DNA from: JBFMFH01 sp964481395
GTDB lineage: Bacteria > Acidobacteriota > Vicinamibacteria > Vicinamibacterales > JAKQTR01
Direction: 5' to 3'
DNA: 64,000 bases
NCBI GenBank assembly: GCA_964481395.1
Contig: CAYZYG010000005.1
Span: forward strand, 26,646-90,645
The translations under genes and the position numbers were made by a program. Position 1 is the first letter of the stretch; every line of letters begins with the position of its first letter. Positions 1-8,540 of the stretch are shown here, piece by piece. The notes below the pieces were generated by a model, which did no database searches, was not told the DNA's origin, and saw only the letters and a list, made by a program, of their open reading frames with translations.

Positions 1-30
1 CGAGGCACCCATCGGGCTTCGTCCCGCCGC

Positions 31-59
31 TCGACCGCGGGCCGGTATGTTTGTATACT
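31..59 (+). promoter_or_regulatory. Candidate promoter of the toxin-antitoxin pair
   Basis: TCGACC (31-36, four of six matches to the -35 consensus) is followed after 17 bp by TATACT (54-59). The antitoxin ATG lies at 66, only 6 nt beyond the -10 box, so the transcript would be leaderless or nearly so. The GTATAC palindrome covering the -10 could be part of an autoregulatory operator, as is usual for RHH antitoxins; that part is inference. Confidence 0.4.
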
Positions 60-65
60 ATCCAC

Positions 66-299
66 ATGAAACCTATACAGGTCATGTTCGACGAAGGCCT
101 GCTCCGCCAACTCGACGCCGATGACGAGGTGCGGCGCGACGGGCGGTCGGCGGTCCTCCGGCGGGCAGCCGCCGAGTATCTGCGTCGTCGTCGAAGCCGA
201 CGCATCAAGGCGGCGTACGCGTCCGCCTACGGATCGGGTGAAGGGCTGGGCGACGAGTTCTCGGGCTGGGTCCGGGAGGGTTCATGGCCCGAGGAGTGA
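66..299 (+). CDS. Ribbon-helix-helix (CopG/MazE-like) antitoxin
   Basis: Small 77-residue protein. The N-terminus (MKPIQVMFDEGLLRQLD) has the short beta strand followed by helix typical of RHH DNA-binding antitoxins, then an Arg-rich helix (YLRRRRSRRIK) and an acidic C-terminal tail (DEFSGWVREGSWPEE) of the kind that wraps around MazF-type toxins. ATG at 66 is preferred over the in-frame TTG at 51 because the RHH strand starts at once and the TTG lies inside the promoter. It overlaps the toxin gene by 16 nt, so the two are translationally coupled. Family knowledge: it neutralises the toxin and represses the operon. Which antitoxin subfamily it belongs to is uncertain. Confidence 0.8.
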   Translation: MKPIQVMFDEGLLRQLDADDEVRRDGRSAVLRRAAAEYLRRRRSRRIKAAYASAYGSGEGLGDEFSGWVREGSWPEE

Positions 300-613
300 A
301 CCGGGGCGAGATCTGGATGTATCAGTTCTCTGCGCCCGACAAACGCCGCCCGGTCCTCGTTCTGAGCAGGCAGGACGTCATCGGCCTGCTGCACACGGTC
401 ATGGTGGCCCCCGTCACCACGGCGATTCGGGGTGCGCCGAGCGAAGTCATCGTCGGAGTCGACGAGGGATTGAAGACCCAGTCGGCAGTCAATCTCGATC
501 ACGTTCAGACGGTTGAACAGAGCCGCCTTGAACGCTTCGTCGGCCACCTGTCGCCCTCGAACATGCGGAGGGTCTGCCGCGCGCTCGCCATCGCCGTCGG
601 CTGCGACGAGTGA
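284..613 (+). CDS. MazF/PemK-family endoribonuclease toxin
   Basis: 109 residues, the normal MazF length. The N-terminal stretch RGEIWMYQF followed by RRPVLVLSRQDV is the hallmark beta-barrel start of MazF/PemK/ChpB toxins, and VMVAPVTTAIRG and VNLDHVQTV match the usual active-site loops containing the conserved Arg and Thr. The family cleaves single-stranded mRNA at short motifs and stops translation; the motif cannot be told from sequence. It begins inside the antitoxin gene. The pair sits beside a decayed gene, which fits an accessory spot. Confidence 0.88.
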   Translation: MARGVNRGEIWMYQFSAPDKRRPVLVLSRQDVIGLLHTVMVAPVTTAIRGAPSEVIVGVDEGLKTQSAVNLDHVQTVEQSRLERFVGHLSPSNMRRVCRALAIAVGCDE

Positions 614-701
614 ACGTCCGTACGCCCAGCCGGCAGTCAGAAGACTCGCGTCACGTCAGGGGGCTTCGCTCGACTCTCATGGCCCAGCGGGCGCCGCAGC
701 G

Positions 702-1507
702 TCACTTGTGCCCGACGGACGGCAGGAAGTTCTCGAGCGCCCAGACCTCCAAGGACTGCCGCTGCGACGTGTAGGCGATGCGCCTGCCATCCGGAGACAC
801 CGCCAGCGAAACGATGTGGCCCGTGTTGACGAACAGCCTGCGCGGCTCGCTCGCCGGCACGGGGTAGAACCACACCCCATAACGGTCGTCCCCGGTGCGG
901 GTGAGGCCGAACGCCGTGCCCACCAGCAGGAGCATGCCGCCGAACATCCATTGCCGGCGGTCGCTGCCCGAGAGCATGGCCTCCGGGTGTCCACCAGCCA
1001 CGTGCCACGGCCCAGATCGTCGTAGAGCGCCGTCGCGCACGTCCGGAATGCTATCCGACCAGAGTCGACCCCGCGCATGGTCCCGCATGCCTCGAAGCGT
1101 CCGAGGAGCGCGGCAGGCACGGCCCCGACCTGCGCATCGACCTCCGCCAGTTGCTCGAAGACGCGGCGCGCCTCATCGGCGCGTCCGGCACGTCGGAGCG
1201 CCCGGCCCAGGCGGTGCAAGACGACAGCCTGCGCGCCGGGGCTGCTCCCCGACGCGAGCAGCCGTTGGTAGGCCCGGATGGCCGCGTCCTAGCGCCGCTC
1301 GACGAGTTCGATCCGCTCGGCCTCCGTGAGGCCGCTCGGCGCTGACGCGGCAGAGTCGGCGCGGGCGCCTGGCGGCCGTGGGTCGTAGAGGATTCGGCCC
1401 GGAGGCCAGGCCTCGAACGAGGAGCCAGCCACGCGAACGACGACCCCGGCATCACTGAAAACAGACAGGAGGCTCTTCGGCCACGGCCACGCCGCAGGGT
1501 CGAGCAT
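702..1507 (-). pseudogene. Degenerate TPR / TolB-like beta-propeller gene (composite pseudogene)
   Basis: Reading the minus strand from ATG at 1507, a 72-codon segment ends in a TAG at 1289-1291. The same frame then continues with clear TPR-like sequence (AIRAYQRLLASG, LHRLGRALRRAGRADEARRVFEQLAE) down to about 1010. Near there the frame must change to reach a second recognisable piece, VSLAVSPDGRRIAYTSQ, a TolB/WD40-type propeller blade that ends at 702. The codon at the TAG lies in ERR*DAA, where one substitution would restore a sense codon. I read this as a decayed signalling protein or as two fused remnants. An intact TPR sensor kinase or Ser/Thr kinase with a propeller is the likely ancestor, but the family is not certain. 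Confidence 0.6.
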
Positions 1508-1612
1508 GTCGGCGCGGGTTATACCACAGCGCGGCTGGTTCGGACCCAGGCGTGCCTGCCTTGACCGAAGTCTGACGTGTGGCGTCGCCTGCGGACTCGG
1601 CGGTGTGGAGGA

Positions 1613-1640
1613 GTTCTGAGAACTCACAGCTCATGACTCA
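1613..1640. repeat. Degenerate heptanucleotide tandem repeat
   Basis: Four 7-bp units in phase: GTTCTGA, GAACTCA, CAGCTCA, TGACTCA. A poorly conserved member of the 7-bp-period repeats scattered through the window; it lies in the gap upstream of guaA. Confidence 0.5.
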
Positions 1641-1719
1641 CAACGTGGCTCCCCACTCCCGCCCGACTTCCCGAATTCTCACGACACTAGTGAATTCCGG
1701 GGGTAGAATCACCGACTAC

Positions 1720-3540
1720 ATGACACACGACGCCATTGCTGTCATCGACTTCGGCGGCCAGTACGCCCATCTCATCGCCACCAAGGTCCGGCGCCTGCAC
1801 GTGCTGGCCGAAATCCGGCAGCCGGAGGATCCCATCGAGGCCTTCCAGGGCTACAAGGGCATCATCCTGTCGGGAAGCCCGAGCCTGTCGGCCTTCGGCG
1901 AGGACTCGACCTACAACAAGGGCATTTACGACCTGGACATCCCGATTCTGGGCTTCTGCTTCGGTCACCAGGAAATCGCCAAGCACTACGGGGGCACGGT
2001 GGTGCACGGCGGTCGCGAATGGGGCCCGGCCGACCTGCACGTCGTCTCGGATTGCCCGCTGTTCAAAGGGCTCGCGAGGACCGAGCGGGTGTGGATGAGT
2101 CACTTCGACTCGGTGACCAGCGTCGGGCCTGACTTCGAGGAGGTGGGCTACACCTCCATCGGCGAAGGCGGCCCGGCTCACCGATTCGCGGCCATCGGCT
2201 CGAACACCCTCCGGCGCTACGGCTTCCAGTACCACCCGGAGGTCGACGACACGGTCCACGGCAGCGAGATGATCGCGAACTTCGTCTTCGAAATCTGCGG
2301 CTGCCAGCCGTCGTGGACGATGGAGCGGTACATCGAGGAGCAGATCGCCAAGACGCAGCACCAGGTCGGCAGCCAGTCTGTGTTCCTCCTGGCGTCTGGC
2401 GGCGTCGACTCGACGGTCGCCGCCCGCGTACTCGGGCAGGCGCTGGGCCCGGACCGCCTGCACCTGCTGCACATCGACAACGGCCTGATGCGGAAGGACG
2501 AGAGCCGCGGCGTCCTCGAGACGTTCAGGCAGTTCGGCCTCGACCGCAATCTCCACTTCGTGGATGCCAGCGAGACCTTTCTCGGCGCGCTGGCCGGCCT
2601 GGTCGATCCGGAAGCCAAGCGGAAGGCGATCGGGAACACTTTCATCGAAGTGTTCGAACGCGAAGCGAAGAACCTCGGCATCGAGGGCCACCTGCTCGGC
2701 CAGGGCACGATCTATCCGGACACGATCGAAACGGGCGGGACGAAGCGCGCCGACACGATCAAGACCCACCACAACCGCGTGCCCGTCATCGAGCGGATGA
2801 TCGAGCAGGGCCGGGTCGTCGAGCCGCTCGCGGACCTCTACAAGGTCGAGGTGCGCGAGCTCGGCGAGAAGCTGGGTCTGCCGCACGACCTCATCTGGCG
2901 CCACCCGTTCCCCGGCCCTGGGCTGGGCGTCAGGCTGCTCTGCTCGTCGGGCATCGCGACCCGGGACGGCCTCGAGGACGCCGAGCCGAAGCTGGCGGCG
3001 GTAGCCGCTCGATACGGCGTCACCACGATGGCCCTCCCGATCAAGTCGGTTGGCGTCAAGGCCGACCTGCGGTCGTACGAGCACCCGGTCCTCGTGAGCG
3101 GCGACGCCCCGTGGCCGCGGCTGCTCGAACTCGCCGCGACGATCTTCAAGGATGTCCCGGGCATCAACCGCTGCATCTGGAATCTGGGCGCGGCCGCCCC
3201 GTCGCGGGTAACCCCGCTCGCCGCATCCGTCACCCGCGATCGCCTCGACCTGCTCAGGGAGGCCGATCACCTGGTGATGGACGGCCTGCGCCGTCACGGG
3301 ATCTACGACGACATCTGGCAGTGCCCGACGGTCCTGGTACCGATGAGTGTCGACGGCGAGGGGCGCGAGTTCGTGATCGTCCGTCCCATCCACTCCGAGC
3401 GCGCGATGACGGCCACACCGGCCGAACTTCCCTTCGCGCTGCTCGCGGAACTGCGCGGGTCGATCCTGGCGCTACCCGGCGTGAGCGGGCTCGCTCTGGA
3501 CATCACGACGAAGCCGCCCGGGACGATCGAATGGGAGTGA
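1720..3540 (+). CDS. guaA: GMP synthase (glutamine-hydrolysing)
   Basis: Makes GMP from XMP, ATP and glutamine in purine biosynthesis. The N-terminal class I amidotransferase carries the nucleophile Cys80 in GFCFGHQE and the His172/Glu174 pair in YHPEVDD. The ATP-pyrophosphatase part has the PP-loop SGGVDSTV (about 226-233) and PFPGPGLGVR. At 606 residues it is longer than the usual bacterial enzyme (about 510-525); the extra length is in the C-terminal dimerisation part, as in the long eukaryote-like GMP synthases. The ATG at 1720 is chosen because homology starts there (AIAVIDFGGQYAHLI). TAGAAT at 1704-1709 is a possible -10 box, which would give an almost leaderless mRNA. Confidence 0.97.
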   Translation: MTHDAIAVIDFGGQYAHLIATKVRRLHVLAEIRQPEDPIEAFQGYKGIILSGSPSLSAFGEDSTYNKGIYDLDIPILGFCFGHQEIAKHYGGTVVHGGREWGPADLHVVSDCPLFKGLARTERVWMSHFDSVTSVGPDFEEVGYTSIGEGGPAHRFAAIGSNTLRRYGFQYHPEVDDTVHGSEMIANFVFEICGCQPSWTMERYIEEQIAKTQHQVGSQSVFLLASGGVDSTVAARVLGQALGPDRLHLLHIDNGLMRKDESRGVLETFRQFGLDRNLHFVDASETFLGALAGLVDPEAKRKAIGNTFIEVFEREAKNLGIEGHLLGQGTIYPDTIETGGTKRADTIKTHHNRVPVIERMIEQGRVVEPLADLYKVEVRELGEKLGLPHDLIWRHPFPGPGLGVRLLCSSGIATRDGLEDAEPKLAAVAARYGVTTMALPIKSVGVKADLRSYEHPVLVSGDAPWPRLLELAATIFKDVPGINRCIWNLGAAAPSRVTPLAASVTRDRLDLLREADHLVMDGLRRHGIYDDIWQCPTVLVPMSVDGEGREFVIVRPIHSERAMTATPAELPFALLAELRGSILALPGVSGLALDITTKPPGTIEWE

Positions 3541-3660
3541 GAACAGGGACCAGGCGACAGGCGACAGGCGACAGGCGACAGGCGACAGGCGACAGGCGAC
3601 AGGCGACAGGCAACAGGCAACAGGCGACAGGCGACAGGCGACAGGCGACGGGCGACAGGG
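3541..3660. repeat. Heptanucleotide tandem repeat, CGACAGG type
   Basis: About 17 consecutive 7-bp units (mostly CGACAGG; variants GAACAGG, GACCAGG, CAACAGG, CGACGGG) begin on the base after the guaA stop codon. Less regular 7-bp units (GGGGACC, AGGGGTC) continue to about 3690. This is the longest and cleanest array in the window. One frame is open through it, but the repetitive peptide is an artefact. Confidence 0.95.
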
Positions 3661-3698
3661 CACAACGGGGACCAGGGGTCAGGGACCGGGAGGCCGAC

Positions 3699-3875
3699 AT
3701 GAAGAACCTGTGCTGGATGCTGATCGGACTCGCGGCGGCGGCGTTCGCGGTGGGCACCTTCCTCGCGTTCGGCAAGACGATGTTCGTGCTGGAGCCGTAC
3801 GGGTACTGGCGCGGTGCGGTCGGGCTGCTGCTGTTCGCGATTGCCCTTCGGGTCATGGATGACCGCAAGGGGTGA
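3699..3875 (+). CDS. Small two-helix membrane protein, unknown
   Basis: 58 residues starting MKNLCWMLIGLAAAAFAVG, with two hydrophobic stretches (about 4-24 and 38-52) joined by a short loop (KTMFVLEPYGYWRGA) and a charged end (DDRKG). I do not recognise a family; short proteins of this kind, often called hypothetical membrane proteins, are common in Acidobacteriota. It lies directly downstream of the tandem repeat and converges with the UbiB-like gene. AGGCCGAC before the ATG offers only a weak ribosome-binding site. It could be a chance ORF, but its membrane-like composition argues for a real gene. Confidence 0.6.
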   Translation: MKNLCWMLIGLAAAAFAVGTFLAFGKTMFVLEPYGYWRGAVGLLLFAIALRVMDDRKG

Positions 3876-3896
3876 CGGGCACGGGCCGGGCGGCTC

Positions 3897-5564
3897 CTAC
3901 AGCCGCCCAGACCGCATGATGCCGATCACCAGCCAGATGCCCAGCAGGGCCGCCGTGAGGAAACCGGTCAGGCCGAGCGCTGGATAGCCGAAGAGCGTGG
4001 GTCCCGCGCCCGACTGAAAGATCAGCGACGACCCGACGATTAGCGCGGCGATCACCACGGCGAACGAGAGCCGGTTGCTCGAACGGTCCATCTCCTGGAC
4101 GAAGTGATCCAGGTTCCTGTGCACGAACTGAATCTGCAGCCGGTCCCGCCGGGCCTTCGTGAGAATTTCCCGCACTTCCCCGGGGATTGCCCGGATTGTC
4201 TCCGCCGCTTCGCGGCCCGCCTCGCCGAGGCGTGACGCCAGCGCCGACGGGCTGAGACGATCGCGCAGCACGTCTTCCATCATCGGCCTGGCGTGTTCGA
4301 CAAGCTTGAACGACGGGTCGAGCTGCCGCCCGACGCCCTCGATCGTCACAAACGCCTTCGCAAGCAGCATCAGGTCCGGCGGGAAGCGCAGCCGATGCCG
4401 AGACATCACCGACGCGGCCTCGGCGAATAGGTCCCCAACGGCCAGGTCGTTCAGCGTCACGCTCGCGTAGGCGTCCAGCAGTTCGGCGATGTCCTGGCTC
4501 AACTCGAACCGGGACACCTCCTCAGCCGGCTCCGCGATCGCGAGCACGGCGTCAGCCATCCGGTCCGGGTCCTCGCGAACGATAGCGTGTCCGAGCGCCG
4601 CGAGCCGATCCCGCATCCGGCGGTCGAGCCTGCCCACCGTACCGAAATCCAGGAAGCAGACGACGTTGCCTGGCAGAACGAACAGATTCGCAGGATGGGG
4701 ATCGGCGTGAAACAGACCGTGCCGCAGCACCTGGCGCAGGACGGCGTTGCCGCCGTTCCGGGCCACGACGGCGCGGTCGAAGTCGCCGCCGCGGTCGGCG
4801 AGGTCGGACACTTTGACGCCGTCTACGTACTCCATCGTGAGGACGGCGCTCTTCGTGCGATCCCAGTAGACCCGCGGAACGAGAATGGTCGGATCGCCGG
4901 CAAAGTGCTCGCGGAACCGATCGATCGTACGGCCTTCCCGCGCCAGGTCCTGTTCCCGCCTGATGGCACGGGCGAATTCACGGACGAGACGCGTCGGCTG
5001 GAGCAGGTCCGCGTCCGTGAGGTACCGCTCCGCCAGCCGGGCCAGTTGGCCCAGCAACGCCAAGTCGCCCTCGATCGTGGCGCCGATCCCCGGCCGTCGC
5101 ACCTTGACGGCGACGTCTTCGCCCGAGGGCAGCGTGGCGCGGTGCACCTGGGCGATGGACGCGGCGGCAATGGGTTCGGGATCGAACCGGACGAACAGCT
5201 CCGGCACTCGGCGCCCGAGCGCGGCGGCGATCGTCTCCTCGGCCATCCCCGCGGGCATTGGCGGCACGGCGTCCTGGAGCTTCTCGAACTCCGCGACGAG
5301 ATCGGCGGGCAGGAGATCGGCTCGGGTGCTGAGCGCCTGGCCGAACTTGATGAAGGTCGGGCCGAGATCCTCCAAGGCATGCCGAAGGCGACGGGCGGTC
5401 GCCAGGCGCGCGCGGCCGTCGTCGGCCAGGCGACCCTTGCGCGGCCGCGGGGCGAGGCGCAGCCTGGCCGCCACGTCCTGGAACCCGTACTTCACCAGGA
5501 CCTGGGCGATGTCCCGCAGGCGGCGCAGCTGGCCCGTGCCCTGGGCCGGCGTTGCTCCAGGCAT
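3897..5564 (-). CDS. ABC1/UbiB (AarF) family atypical kinase
   Basis: 555 residues, typical for UbiB. The family-specific KxGQ motif (KFGQ, about 73-76) and the Ala-rich loop (AAASIAQVHRA) replace the normal kinase P-loop. Catalytic motifs follow: HADPHPANLF and FLDFGTVG (the DFG equivalent). Two hydrophobic helices at the C-terminus (about 500-550) anchor it in the membrane, as in UbiB. The family supports ubiquinone or other isoprenoid quinone synthesis or transport, but substrates are poorly defined, so ubiB is not assigned with certainty. The phasin-like gene lies just upstream on the same strand (16-nt gap), so the two are probably cotranscribed. Confidence 0.92.
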   Translation of the reverse strand: MPGATPAQGTGQLRRLRDIAQVLVKYGFQDVAARLRLAPRPRKGRLADDGRARLATARRLRHALEDLGPTFIKFGQALSTRADLLPADLVAEFEKLQDAVPPMPAGMAEETIAAALGRRVPELFVRFDPEPIAAASIAQVHRATLPSGEDVAVKVRRPGIGATIEGDLALLGQLARLAERYLTDADLLQPTRLVREFARAIRREQDLAREGRTIDRFREHFAGDPTILVPRVYWDRTKSAVLTMEYVDGVKVSDLADRGGDFDRAVVARNGGNAVLRQVLRHGLFHADPHPANLFVLPGNVVCFLDFGTVGRLDRRMRDRLAALGHAIVREDPDRMADAVLAIAEPAEEVSRFELSQDIAELLDAYASVTLNDLAVGDLFAEAASVMSRHRLRFPPDLMLLAKAFVTIEGVGRQLDPSFKLVEHARPMMEDVLRDRLSPSALASRLGEAGREAAETIRAIPGEVREILTKARRDRLQIQFVHRNLDHFVQEMDRSSNRLSFAVVIAALIVGSSLIFQSGAGPTLFGYPALGLTGFLTAALLGIWLVIGIMRSGRL

Positions 5565-5580
5565 ACGCGGCCGGGCGGGT

Positions 5581-5910
5581 CTAGGCGGCCGAAGGCTCCG
5601 CCGGCTCCGGCGGCGGCGGGGCGACCTTCCGCTCGAGTTCCGCCACGCGCGCCGCGAGCGCCTCGTATTCGCTCACGCGCACGTATCCCATCGCCTTAAG
5701 CCCTTTCTGAACCGACTCATCGACGATGGCCTGCACCTTCTGGCGTTGCTCGTCGGCACGGTTCTTCCAGGACGCGATGGTCTCCTTCGCATCCTTCTCG
5801 TTCATCTCGCCGCGCTTCACCAGTTCGTCGAAGACGGACTTGAGCTTCTCCTCCGTCAGGTCCAGCGTACCCAGACCCGCCAGCAGGAGCTTCCGGAGTG
5901 CGTCAGCCAT
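5581..5910 (-). CDS. Phasin-like coiled-coil protein
   Basis: 109 residues, largely helical and charged (LTEEKLKSVFDELVKRGEMNEKDAKETIASW), with a second heptad-like helix near the end (YEALAARVAELERKV) and a Pro/Ala tail. This resembles the PhaI/PhaF-type granule-associated proteins and the short phasin-family proteins often encoded beside UbiB/ABC1 kinases. No catalytic motif is seen. AGGAGG (minus strand) lies about 6 nt upstream of the ATG. A role in PHA granules cannot be claimed because no PHA synthase is in the window; the pairing with the kinase is the better functional hint. Confidence 0.75.
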   Translation of the reverse strand: MADALRKLLLAGLGTLDLTEEKLKSVFDELVKRGEMNEKDAKETIASWKNRADEQRQKVQAIVDESVQKGLKAMGYVRVSEYEALAARVAELERKVAPPPPEPAEPSAA

Positions 5911-5984
5911 GGGTCGACCTCCTTCCGTGGGGACAGGATCAGACTACCACTTCGGCGTCCAAAGACGTGTCGGGATCGACGATC

Positions 5985-6019
5985 GGCGACCGGGGACCGG
6001 GGACCGGGGACCGGGGATG
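5985..6019. repeat. Heptanucleotide tandem repeat, GGGGACC type
   Basis: Five 7-bp units: GGCGACC, three GGGGACC, GGGGATG. It sits between the divergent phasin-like and cellulase-fold genes. Confidence 0.9.
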
Positions 6020-6083
6020 GGTTCTGCCCGCCGGGCCCAGGATCAACGTCTCGAGTCCGGATGTTCGCCTGTATGCTGGCACG

Positions 6084-7079
6084 ATGGAAGTCCCCACAAG
6101 GGGGTCGCACTTCGGGGCCCGGTCGTTCATTGTTGGCGCCAACCTGCCGTGGATGGCCTACGGCTGCGACTTCGGCGCCAATGCGTGGTCGCCCGGCGGT
6201 GGAGTGGCGCGGCCCGCCACGCGAGCGCGGGTGCGCGACGCGCTGGCACGCCTCGCCGACATCGGGGCCACCCATGTCAGGTGGTTCGTCCTGTGCGACG
6301 GGCGCGCGGGCGTCGCCGGAGCGGGGCACGGGCGTGATTGCCGTCTCGACGACCTCGCGCGCGCGGATCTCGACGCCGCCCTCGAAGAACTGGACCGCGC
6401 GCGGCTGGCCGCTATCTTTGTCCTCTTCGACTACCTCTGGTTCGCGCCCGCACGGTTCGTCACCGGCGTGCAGTTGGGTGGGCGCAGGGCATGGCTGTCG
6501 GATCCCGGTCTGCTCGATCGCACGCTCGACAGGCTTGTGGCGCCCCTGCTCCAATGGGCGTCGGCCCATCCGGCCGTCGCCGCATGGGACATCGTCAACG
6601 AGCCGGAGTGGGTGATCCGACGGGACCTCTGGAAGACCACGCTCAAGCCGGGGAACGGACCGCGCGGCCTGGGAGCCTGGACGGCACGCGTGCCCATGCG
6701 GCACATGCGGGCCTTCCTCCGTGGTGCATGCGCGCTGGTTCACGAGTTGACGCCCCACGCCACCACCGTGGGTCTGGCCTCCGTCCACGGGCTGCCACTC
6801 GTCGACGGGCTGGGTGTAGACATCCTGCAGGTGCACTGGTACGACCGCTTCGCGCGCCGTCACCCGATCGACCGGCCGGTCTCGTCGCTGCAGGCGGCCG
6901 CTCCCGTCCTGCTCGGCGAGTTCCCGACGCGGAACTCGCGTCTCGCACCGGCGGAGGTCCTGACCGCGGCCAGGCAGGCGGGCTACGCGGGAGCGCTGGC
7001 GTGGTCGGCGCTGGCCACGGACAGCGCGTCGGACTGGCAGGCGCTCGCCGCAGGCCTCGGTGGATTTCGTCAGGCGTGA
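6084..7079 (+). CDS. Cellulase-fold (GH5-like, clan A) glycoside hydrolase-type protein
   Basis: 331 residues. The order fits a (beta/alpha)8 retaining clan-A hydrolase: DIVNEPEW with the acid/base candidate Glu173, then LLGEFP with the nucleophile candidate Glu279 near the end of the barrel; HWYDRF between them resembles the conserved His-Tyr strand. There is no signal peptide, so the protein should be cytoplasmic, unusual for a polysaccharide-degrading enzyme. Substrate and exact GH family are unknown. TATGCT at 6072-6077 ends 6 nt before the ATG and could be a -10 box for a leaderless transcript. Confidence 0.75.
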   Translation: MEVPTRGSHFGARSFIVGANLPWMAYGCDFGANAWSPGGGVARPATRARVRDALARLADIGATHVRWFVLCDGRAGVAGAGHGRDCRLDDLARADLDAALEELDRARLAAIFVLFDYLWFAPARFVTGVQLGGRRAWLSDPGLLDRTLDRLVAPLLQWASAHPAVAAWDIVNEPEWVIRRDLWKTTLKPGNGPRGLGAWTARVPMRHMRAFLRGACALVHELTPHATTVGLASVHGLPLVDGLGVDILQVHWYDRFARRHPIDRPVSSLQAAAPVLLGEFPTRNSRLAPAEVLTAARQAGYAGALAWSALATDSASDWQALAAGLGGFRQA

Positions 7080-7214
7080 CGACGGATATCCCTCCGGCCA
7101 CCACCGTCGGTCGCGCCCGCCACTCCATCGGCTTTCGCCCTCAGGGTCGTCCGCACTACGATAGTTGGCTGGGCCCGGAGTCCAATGCCCCTGTCCCCGA
7201 GTCGCGGCACTGTC

Positions 7215-8414
7215 ATGAACCACCAGACCATCCCACTCGCCCGCCGGAACGAACGCGCGGTCGCCAGCTTCCTGCGCGACCTCATCGCCATCAGGTCCTT
7301 GAGCTCTCAGGAAAGCGACGTCGTCCGGCGTATCGAGCGCGAGATGCGCGCGCTCGACTACGACGAGGTCCGCGTCGATCCGATGGGCAATGTCCTCGGC
7401 CGCATCGGCCACGGGCCTCGAATCCTCGCGTACGACGCGCACGTGGACACGGTGGACGTGGGCAACCCGGCAAACTGGACCGTGGACCCGTTTGCGGGTG
7501 ACGAACGGGACGGGATCATCTACGGGCGCGGCGCCTGCGACATGAAGGGCGCCCTCGCGTCGATCGTCTACGGCGGCGCCCTCGCGAGGCAGGCGGGCAT
7601 CCCGGACGACGTCACGCTGTGGGTGGTCGGAAGCGTTCAGGAGGAGGACTGCGACGGCCTGTGCTGGCAGTATATCCTGAGCGAGGACGGCATCCGCCCG
7701 GAGGCCGTCGTCGTGGCCGAGCCCACCAACCTCGGCATCTATCGGGGCCATCGGGGCCGGATGGAAATCGAGGTGCGGACGAGCGGCATCTCGTGCCATG
7801 GGTCCGCTCCCGAACGGGGCCTCAACGCCGTCTACCGCATGGCGCCCATCATCCAGGACATCGAACGGCTGAACGACCGTCTCGGCGGCGAGCCCTTCCT
7901 CGGGAAGGGCACGGTCACGATCGCCGAAATTCGGTCGACGTCCCCGTCGCTGTGCGCCGTCGCAGACTCGGCCACGATTCACCTCGACCGGCGTCTGGCG
8001 GCCAGCGACACGCTGGAGTCGGCCGTGCGCGAGATCATGGACCTCCCCAGCGTGCGTGCGGCAGGCGCCGAGGTCGTCGTCCTCGACTATGCCGTGCCAA
8101 GCTGGACTGGCCTCACCTACCCCACGAAGAAGTTCTACCCGACGTGGCTGCTGCCGGAGGGCCACCCGCTGCTGGGCGCCGCCGTCGACACCTACGCCGG
8201 GCTCTTCGGCGAGGCTCCGGCCGTCGGGCGCTGGGTCTTCAGCACGAACGGTGTGGCCATCATGGGCATGCGCGGAATCCCGTGCATCGGCTTCGGGCCC
8301 GGCGACGAGCGGTACGCCCACATGGCGACGGAACAGATCCCCGTCGAGCACCTGGTGAAGGCGGTCGCCTGGTACGCGGCCTTCCCGCGGGTCTTCGCCG
8401 AATCCGGAGCCTGA
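7215..8414 (+). CDS. M20 metallohydrolase, YgeY type
   Basis: 399 residues with M20 metal-site motifs in order: AHVDTV (His76, Asp78), GACDMKG (Asp109), QEEDCDG (Glu143, Glu144), AEPTN and the C-terminal GFGPGDERYAHMATEQ (His). The wording of these motifs, especially EEDCDGLCW and GDERYAHMATEQI, is that of the YgeY subgroup of di-zinc amidohydrolases, which in other bacteria occur with hydantoinase and selenium-linked purine genes. A hydantoinase is encoded 9 kb away. Substrate unknown; the wider family removes amide-linked groups from amino-acid derivatives. An upstream in-frame ATG at 7185 would add ten residues. Confidence 0.9.
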   Translation: MNHQTIPLARRNERAVASFLRDLIAIRSLSSQESDVVRRIEREMRALDYDEVRVDPMGNVLGRIGHGPRILAYDAHVDTVDVGNPANWTVDPFAGDERDGIIYGRGACDMKGALASIVYGGALARQAGIPDDVTLWVVGSVQEEDCDGLCWQYILSEDGIRPEAVVVAEPTNLGIYRGHRGRMEIEVRTSGISCHGSAPERGLNAVYRMAPIIQDIERLNDRLGGEPFLGKGTVTIAEIRSTSPSLCAVADSATIHLDRRLAASDTLESAVREIMDLPSVRAAGAEVVVLDYAVPSWTGLTYPTKKFYPTWLLPEGHPLLGAAVDTYAGLFGEAPAVGRWVFSTNGVAIMGMRGIPCIGFGPGDERYAHMATEQIPVEHLVKAVAWYAAFPRVFAESGA

Positions 8415-8454
8415 CCCCCGTGTGACGGCGGAGCGCTTCGCGCGCCCCGGAACG

Positions 8455-8488
8455 AAAAGGGCCGCGCGCGAACGCTCGCGCGCGGCCC
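8455..8488 (-). terminator. Rho-independent terminator of the TonB receptor gene
   Basis: A perfect 13-bp G+C-rich stem (8459-8471 pairs with 8476-8488, 4-nt loop) is followed on the minus strand by TTTT (8458-8455). It lies about 50 nt beyond the receptor stop codon. It is the most convincing intrinsic terminator in the window. Confidence 0.8.
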
Positions 8489-8505
8489 GCTCTTCCCTGT
8501 TGCCG

Positions 8506-8540
8506 GTCGCCTGACGCCTGTCGCCTGACGCCTGTCGCCT
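8506..8540. repeat. Heptanucleotide tandem repeat, GTCGCCT/GACGCCT type
   Basis: Five 7-bp units alternating GTCGCCT and GACGCCT. The array ends inside the stop codon of the TonB receptor (8539-8541). Confidence 0.92.

Noticed and set aside
3541..3660. The heptad array as a coding repeat protein or CRISPR
   Set aside because: An open frame gives repeats of ATGDRRQ, but the frame just continues from an out-of-frame shadow of guaA. Units are 7 bp with no spacers, so it is not a CRISPR array.
5856..8351. Very long open frames antisense to real genes (831 codons here; others at 1687-3393, 22429-25059, 20534-22432, 51593-53119)
   Set aside because: High G+C makes the complementary frames poor in stop codons. 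The real genes on the other strand have clear family motifs, while these read as Arg/Asp/Val-rich text with no domains.
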